Source: Paranoxybacillus sp035645275
Lineage (GTDB): Bacteria; Bacillota; Bacilli; Bacillales; Anoxybacillaceae
Direction of reading: 5' to 3'
Length of the DNA stretch: 64,000 nucleotides
NCBI GenBank assembly: GCA_035645275.1
Contig: DASQMX010000031.1
Coordinates: 310,001 to 374,000, forward strand
The first letter of the stretch is position 1, and every line of letters starts with the position of its first letter. The notes beneath the pieces were generated by a model. That model searched no databases, was not told the DNA's origin, and worked only from the letters and a program-made list of their open reading frames with translations. Shown one piece after another: positions 59,961 to 64,000 of this stretch. The position numbers were made by a program, and so were the translations under genes.

Positions 59961-60401
59961 ATGACGAACAAAGAAAATAAACAACCATTGCACGAAAAAT
60001 ATCCTGCCGGTGCTCCAAAAAACTTTATTGTCCCGTTTTTACTACTCAGTCTGCGCGACTTCAATCTTCACGGCTATAAGCTGATTGAACGTCTCAGTCA
60101 GTTTGGATTTCAATCGCTAGATCCCGGGAATATTTACCGAACATTACGGCAATTAGAAAAGGATGAATTAATTACTTCCGTATGGGATACGTCTTCAGGA
60201 GGACCTGCAAAGCGTATTTATTCGCTTACAAAAACAGGAGAAAAATATCTCGAAGTATGGGCAGCCTCGCTTGAACAATACCAGCAAATGATTGACACAT
60301 TTTTTTCGATGTACACAAAAATGTTATTCCCATTTAATGAGAGGGGCAGCTCAGAAAAAGCAACACCAAATAAGATTGAGGAAAGCGACCAGACTGAGTA
60401 A
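59961..60401 (+). CDS. phaQ: PadR-family PHA regulator PhaQ
   Basis: A 146-residue winged-helix protein: LLSLRDFNLHGYKLIERLSQ then DPGNIYRTLRQLEKDELITS then GPAKRIYSLTKTGEKYL is the PadR DNA-binding core. In Bacillus PhaQ represses phaQP and senses polyhydroxybutyrate. It is divergent from phaRBC and directly upstream of phaP. Confidence 0.93.
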   Translation: MTNKENKQPLHEKYPAGAPKNFIVPFLLLSLRDFNLHGYKLIERLSQFGFQSLDPGNIYRTLRQLEKDELITSVWDTSSGGPAKRIYSLTKTGEKYLEVWAASLEQYQQMIDTFFSMYTKMLFPFNERGSSEKATPNKIEESDQTE

Positions 60402-60428
60402 ATAACATATTTTTAAGGAGGAAAAACA

Positions 60429-60938
60429 ATGAAAGAAAATGTCACGCAGGTAATCGATACCGTATGGGATGGTTGGTTTAAGGGAGTAGATTTATTTCTT
60501 CATTCTGGAAACCAAGTGGAACAAGCAATTATGGAGCATCTAGAGCGTCAACAACAGTGGTTTGCTCAAGCGTCAGAAAATATCGAAAAAGCAAGAAATG
60601 AAATGAAGCAACAACTTGAACAATTCCGCCAAAAAGCAGAAACAGACCTAAAAAATACATTAGGAGATGAGGCAAGTCAAACAACAGCTAAATGGATGGC
60701 ACAGCTAGACGAAATTGCCGAGCGGTTCATGCAAATCGCTCTTACTCCGAGCAAAGAGTTGTTTAATGCTTCTCAAGTTTTTTATCAACAGACTTCCAAT
60801 TTGTTTAAACAATTTTTTTCACAACAACAATCTGGTCGAGAAGAAGCGGAAAAATTTCTAAAATCCTATTTTGAACAAATAAAAGAATCACAAAAAGCCT
60901 TCATCGAGAAAACGGTTGATGTTCCTTTTTTCAAATAA
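60429..60938 (+). CDS. phaP: Phasin PhaP
   Basis: A 169-residue amphipathic helical protein with many Gln/Glu/Lys heptads (EQFRQKAETDLKN), starting MKENVTQVIDTVWDGWFKGV. Phasins coat PHA granules and control their size and number. AAGGAGG lies 9 bases before the ATG. Second gene of phaQPJ. Confidence 0.92.
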   Translation: MKENVTQVIDTVWDGWFKGVDLFLHSGNQVEQAIMEHLERQQQWFAQASENIEKARNEMKQQLEQFRQKAETDLKNTLGDEASQTTAKWMAQLDEIAERFMQIALTPSKELFNASQVFYQQTSNLFKQFFSQQQSGREEAEKFLKSYFEQIKESQKAFIEKTVDVPFFK

Positions 60939-61027
60939 ACCTCCCTGAGGAGAGTGATTTACAACTACTATCCAAAATAGTTCCTTCTGTTCCATATAAT
61001 GAGATTCAAATTGGTGATTGTCGTTCA

Positions 61028-61396
61028 ATGACAAAAACGATTACGAATGAAGATATTATCGCCTTTGCAAAATTAACCGGTGATGTCAATCCGATTCATC
61101 TCGATGAAGAATATGCGCAAAAAACACGCTTTAAAGAACGAATCGCTCATGGGCTTCTTACGACAAGCTATATTTCTACTGTTATAGGAACAAAACTGCC
61201 GGGAAAAGGCACCATTTATTTATCACAATATGTGCGGTTTAAAGCACCGGTTAAAATCGGCGATACGCTTACGATTACTGGAAAAGTTATTAATAAGCAA
61301 GACGATAAAAAATTGATTACGTTAGAAACAAATGTCATCAATCAACATCATCAATTAGTTATTGAAGGTCAAGCTGTCATTATGAAAATGGATTAG
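61028..61396 (+). CDS. phaJ: (R)-specific enoyl-CoA hydratase PhaJ (MaoC), start uncertain
   Basis: A MaoC-type hydratase that supplies (R)-3-hydroxyacyl-CoA from beta-oxidation. The hydratase 2 motif is present: FAKLTGDVNPIHLDEEYAQK with catalytic Asp and His, then RIAHGLLTTSY. From ATG 61028 it has 122 residues, about a dozen fewer than usual at the N-terminus. The same frame upstream reads KIVPSVPYNEIQIGDCRS, which looks like the missing strand, but has no ATG, GTG or TTG start. A ribosome-like GAGGAG with GTG 60954 lies in another frame. The reading suggests a frameshift or unusual start; enzyme identity is firm. Confidence 0.85.
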   Translation: MTKTITNEDIIAFAKLTGDVNPIHLDEEYAQKTRFKERIAHGLLTTSYISTVIGTKLPGKGTIYLSQYVRFKAPVKIGDTLTITGKVINKQDDKKLITLETNVINQHHQLVIEGQAVIMKMD

Positions 61397-61515
61397 CGAT
61401 ATTGCTGTGACTGCCAGAAAATTGCGATATCCTCTGTAATTTACCATTATAGATGAACGATTTAAATAACATAATAAACTCACAAGCCGTTATTCAATAA
61501 AAGGAGGAAATAAAA

Positions 61516-61722
61516 ATGGCTAGAAGCAGCAATAAATTGCTTGTACCAGGTATTGAACAAGCGCTTGACCAAATCAAATACGAAATTGCTCAAGAATTTG
61601 GCGTTCAATTAGGTTCTGATACAGTATCCCGCGCCAATGGCTCTGTTGGCGGAGAAATTACAAAACGTCTAGTGGCCCAAGCACAAAGTCAGCTTGCCGG
61701 AACAAACAGAACTCAAACATAA
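61516..61722 (+). CDS. Alpha/beta-type small acid-soluble spore protein
   Basis: A 68-residue SASP with both family signatures: KYEIAQEFGVQLG (which contains the GPR germination-protease cleavage site after Glu) and SVGGEITKRLVAQAQ. It coats and protects spore DNA. AAAGGAGGAAA precedes the ATG. Expected to be forespore-expressed (sigma-G), though I could not assign the promoter with confidence in 61397-61515. Confidence 0.96.
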   Translation: MARSSNKLLVPGIEQALDQIKYEIAQEFGVQLGSDTVSRANGSVGGEITKRLVAQAQSQLAGTNRTQT

Positions 61723-61736
61723 CGAAACCATAAATC

Positions 61737-61840
61737 AAGAGGCTGACCCATCAGTGTCTGATTTTATGCCCCCAATATATAACTCATGTACCATATATTA
61801 GGGAAGCCTTGACACTTTACTTCAGGTCAGCCTTTTTCTT
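61737..61840. repeat. Intergenic long-hairpin repeat, copy 13 (GACCC arms)
   Basis: Arms AAGAGGCTGACCC and GGTCAGCCTTTTTCTT, inner AGTGTCTGA and TGACACTT, centre CCCCCAATATATAAC...CATATATTAGGG. It lies between convergent SASP and ferritin genes. Confidence 0.8.
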
Positions 61841-61845
61841 ATTTA

Positions 61846-62361
61846 TTATTTCTCCTCTGGTGTAAATGTTCGTTTCGCGAATTCATTATCAAGCATAGAT
61901 AAAGCGTTATTATCATTTTGAATTCGTTTTAATTTTTGAATAATGCTATCGAACATATCTTCTTCCTCAACTTGCTCATCAATAAACCACTTCAAAAAGT
62001 TAATCGTTGCATGTTCCCGCTCATCCCACGCGATGTCAGATAGCTTATAAATTCGTTTTGTTACTTCTTTTTCTTGGGCAAGTGCCTTTTCAAAACAATC
62101 GAGTACAGAAGTAAATTCATTATTTGGTGACTGAAATCCGGTAATAATCGCCCGTTCACCAAGCGCATTGATAAAATTATAAAATTTCATCGCATGAAAT
62201 CTTTCTTCTTCCGCTTGCACTAAAAAAAAGTTAGCGAAGCCGTCCAAGCCTTCTGATGAGCAATAGGCCGCCATTGCCATATAAGAGTGCGCAGAAAAAA
62301 ATTCAAAATTCATCTGTTCATTTAAACTTTGCAATAACTTTTCACTTAACAATTTCGTCAC
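61846..62361 (-). CDS. Non-haem ferritin
   Basis: A 171-residue four-helix-bundle ferritin. Ferroxidase residues are visible: Glu near 18-20 (NEQMNFEFF), Tyr, EEERFHAMKFY (Glu and His), and the later EKALAQEKEV with WFIDEQVEEEDMF. It stores iron as 24-mers in the cytosol. GAGGTG precedes the ATG, and hairpin repeat copy 13 follows the stop. Confidence 0.94.
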   Translation of the reverse strand: MTKLLSEKLLQSLNEQMNFEFFSAHSYMAMAAYCSSEGLDGFANFFLVQAEEERFHAMKFYNFINALGERAIITGFQSPNNEFTSVLDCFEKALAQEKEVTKRIYKLSDIAWDEREHATINFLKWFIDEQVEEEDMFDSIIQKLKRIQNDNNALSMLDNEFAKRTFTPEEK

Positions 62362-62397
62362 CTCTTTTTATATACTCTTCCCTATTATAACAAGAAA

Positions 62398-62424
62398 ATC
62401 CAGCGCACCATAGCACTGGATTTA
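62398..62424 (-). terminator. Terminator after rsgI
   Basis: On the minus strand AATCCAG and CTGGATT arms pair around a GC-containing centre, followed by TTTTCTTG. It overlaps the last codon of rsgI. Confidence 0.75.
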
Positions 62425-63600
62425 ATCTTCATCTTCGTCTTTATGTTTATGCTCTTTGTCATCATCTTCCCTTTGTTTCTTTTCTTCTCGTTTTCGTTCA
62501 AACTTCCTTTCTTGCCATTCTTGTCTTCGTTCTAACTTCCTTTCTTCCCTTTCTTGTTTTCGTTCAAGCTTCTTTTCTTGCCATTCTTGTCTTCGTTCTA
62601 ACTTCCTTTCTTCCCATTCTTGTCTTCGTTCAAGCTTCTTCTCGTTCTTTTCTTGTTTTTCCCATTCTTTTTCTTGAAGTTGATCTTTTTTCTCCTCTGG
62701 ACGATGGGAAGGAGGTGCTGGAACTTTTCGAAGTTGCTTCTCTTTTTCTTCTACATAAGAAGGTGCTTGCTGGCTTGGGTTCCATTGTTCCTTTTGTTCT
62801 TTCGCATCAGAGCTATTCGGTTGAGATGGAACCGTATCTTTTGTTGGTTCTGTTTTACCGTCGATTGGAACGGTCGGTTCTTCTTTCTGCACTTCTTTTT
62901 CACCTGATGGTAATTGCTCTGGATTTGACTTGCTCTTTTCTTTTGCTTTTTCCGTTAAGCGCAAATATTTTCCTGTAGTAAATCCCTTTTCAACTGCCTC
63001 TTTTCTTACCTCCAATGTGCTTGTTTGCGTTGTGACAATAATATCTTTTGCCTCATAAGATTGTTTTACTTCATTTAACTGTTGCACTAATTGCTGCGAA
63101 GAAAAACGACTTGTTTCCTTTTTGACAGTCGTAATGAGAACTTCTTCCCCTTCGTGCAAATAACCGTTTTTTATACTTAGCTCAATAATTTTTTTAGTAA
63201 TGCCAATAAATGGTTTACCCTGCCAATCAGATAGATGAGCAACAATCATTTTTCCCTCTTGGTTATAACCTTTTATTTTGACAACTTTTAAATCCTTATT
63301 TACAGCAATTTCAATACTCGGATTAATATCGATTGACAAATAAGCATACACCTTATTAGATGGTGAACCGAAAAACATCGTAAAAACAAGGAGACAAACG
63401 GCAGCCATACTTGTTAACGCTATTTTAAATGAAGAAAAACGAAAAAATGTTTTTTTTACTCTTTGCCGTTGTATCGGCAATTTCTCGATTTCTTCTCCGA
63501 TTTGATAAGTTCCTTCTTTCTTGACTTGAATAAATTCGCCTTCAGGGGTCAATAGAGTGACGACATCCTCATCAACCTCTAATACAATCCCTTTTCTCAT
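62422..63600 (-). CDS. rsgI: Anti-sigma-I factor RsgI
   Basis: A 392-residue membrane protein. Residues 1-50 are the cytoplasmic RsgI N-terminal domain (MRKGIVLEVDEDVVTLLTPE) that binds SigI; one membrane helix lies at about 59-78; residues 85-200 form the conserved extracellular domain starting VYAYLSIDINPSIEIAVNKD; the rest is a low-complexity tail, Pro/Gln-rich and then 11-residue repeats of the LERRQEWEERK kind. ATG 63600 overlaps the sigI stop. Confidence 0.94.
   Translation of the reverse strand: MRKGIVLEVDEDVVTLLTPEGEFIQVKKEGTYQIGEEIEKLPIQRQRVKKTFFRFSSFKIALTSMAAVCLLVFTMFFGSPSNKVYAYLSIDINPSIEIAVNKDLKVVKIKGYNQEGKMIVAHLSDWQGKPFIGITKKIIELSIKNGYLHEGEEVLITTVKKETSRFSSQQLVQQLNEVKQSYEAKDIIVTTQTSTLEVRKEAVEKGFTTGKYLRLTEKAKEKSKSNPEQLPSGEKEVQKEEPTVPIDGKTEPTKDTVPSQPNSSDAKEQKEQWNPSQQAPSYVEEKEKQLRKVPAPPSHRPEEKKDQLQEKEWEKQEKNEKKLERRQEWEERKLERRQEWQEKKLERKQEREERKLERRQEWQERKFERKREEKKQREDDDKEHKHKDEDED
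62490..62645 (-). repeat. Tandem 33-bp coding repeats in rsgI
   Basis: Four to five units encode ERRQEWEERKL, ERRQEWQEKKL, ERKQEREERKL, ERRQEWQERKF and a degenerate ERKREEKK. Nucleotide units are very alike (CTTCTTTTCTTGCCATTC-like on the plus strand), so slippage could change their number between strains. Confidence 0.85.
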
Positions 63601-64000
63601 TATTGAAGCACCCCTTTAATATAGTCTTTCAAATATACATAATCACCTGTTAAAACAATGGTAATCGCAATAATATATTTACGGTTTCTTTCTAATGTTT
63701 TGCGGCTTAAATGAACCATGCTCTGCAATTGTTTAATCGGCAATTGCTTTTTCTCGAACAGCTTTGTACAAAGTTCGCGATTCTCTGCCAGCAGCTTTGC
63801 CACTTTAATGGCATTCAGACGAGCGTCGAAATGCTTTGGAGACTGTTCTACTAATTCTTGAAAGCTAATTCCAAACTCCTTTAATACTTTTTGATAATGG
63901 ATAATCTCTTCACGGCGTTGTTCTTGCTCTATTTTTTTATAAAATTCTTCCATTGACAACTTCGTATCTAAATAGGTCTGAGCTGCATCGTTTTCCTCTT
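63600..64000 (-). CDS. sigI: RNA polymerase sigma factor SigI, 5' part beyond the window
   Basis: The C-terminal 133 residues are visible, reading in frame to the window edge. FGISFQELVEQSPKHFDARL, then LPIKQLQSMVHLSRKTLERN (the region 4-like helix-turn-helix) and the ending GDYVYLKDYIKGVLQ are SigI features. SigI serves heat stress and cell-wall functions in Bacillus and is held by RsgI, encoded directly downstream with a TAATG-type overlap. The internal ATG at 63959 is not the true start. Confidence 0.92.
   Translation of the reverse strand, partial: EENDAAQTYLDTKLSMEEFYKKIEQEQRREEIIHYQKVLKEFGISFQELVEQSPKHFDARLNAIKVAKLLAENRELCTKLFEKKQLPIKQLQSMVHLSRKTLERNRKYIIAITIVLTGDYVYLKDYIKGVLQ

Noticed and set aside
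59782..60018. Minus-strand open frame in the phaR-phaQ gap
   Set aside because: It overlaps the phaQ start and promoter, has no ribosome site, and shows random AT-rich composition.
62456..62978. Ser/Phe/Cys-rich open frames on the plus strand
   Set aside because: They are antisense to the low-complexity repeats of rsgI and reflect its codon bias.

Overview
The window looks like chromosome from a moderately thermophilic, spore-forming member of the Bacillaceae (Geobacillus, Parageobacillus or Anoxybacillus type). The evidence is an AT-rich Firmicute codon style with strong AGGAGG ribosome sites, a spore-specific SASP, three sporulation-kinase-like histidine kinases, sigma-I/RsgI, and a gene order that largely follows the Bacillus subtilis ykr-ykv region in reverse (queCDEF, ykvI, clpE, mhqR/kinD, mtn genes, ogt/kinE). 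Genus is an inference. I saw no rRNA, tRNA, prophage or CRISPR array.

Layout. 1-8 kb: a truncated PAS histidine kinase, a Met/Pro-rich probable spore protein, ykvS, then the queuosine-precursor operon queC-queD-queE-queF behind a preQ1-I riboswitch. queF is split by a 1,172-nt group I intron placed exactly after the catalytic Cys codon and carrying an HNH endonuclease ORF. phoU follows behind 11-bp-phased PhoP-box-like repeats. 8-21 kb: ferritin-like protein, small proteins, YkvI-type membrane protein, tandem YtkA lipoprotein, clpE under a CtsR-box promoter, a membrane GGDEF protein, a TetR-controlled ABC exporter operon with twin operators, a Nudix hydrolase and an SwrC-like RND pump. 21-29 kb: oligopeptidase F, a lysine-riboswitch-controlled permease, an MhqR-like regulator divergent from a KinD-like kinase, and small unknown proteins. 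29-42 kb: a complete methionine-salvage locus (mtnWXBD and mtnKA behind separate SAM-I riboswitches, plus mtnE and mtnU), with a ribose-type ABC importer after mtnKA that is a good candidate methylthioribose transporter, then ogt and a four-PAS KinE-like kinase. 44-57 kb: a B12/radical-SAM protein, a cluster of very small proteins, an MFS/zinc-alcohol-dehydrogenase pair, and a LacI-regulated sugar ABC transporter with a debranching-type glycosidase. 57-64 kb: a class IV PHA locus (phaC, phaB, phaR divergent from phaQ, phaP, phaJ), an alpha/beta SASP, ferritin, and rsgI/sigI running off the right edge.

Two repeat systems overlay the genes. One is a family of at least 13 intergenic long hairpins with arms like GGCTGACCC or GGCTGTCTCA and a GGTCAGACC-type core; most sit between convergent genes and probably act as two-way terminators. 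The other is a pair of 125-131-bp two-hairpin elements, in opposite orientation and both bounded by TTTAT, one in the mtnWXBD leader and one between mtnA and the ABC importer. They look like non-autonomous IS200/IS605-type elements, and one supplies the last codons of mtnA.

The most unusual item is the active-site-codon group I intron in queF.
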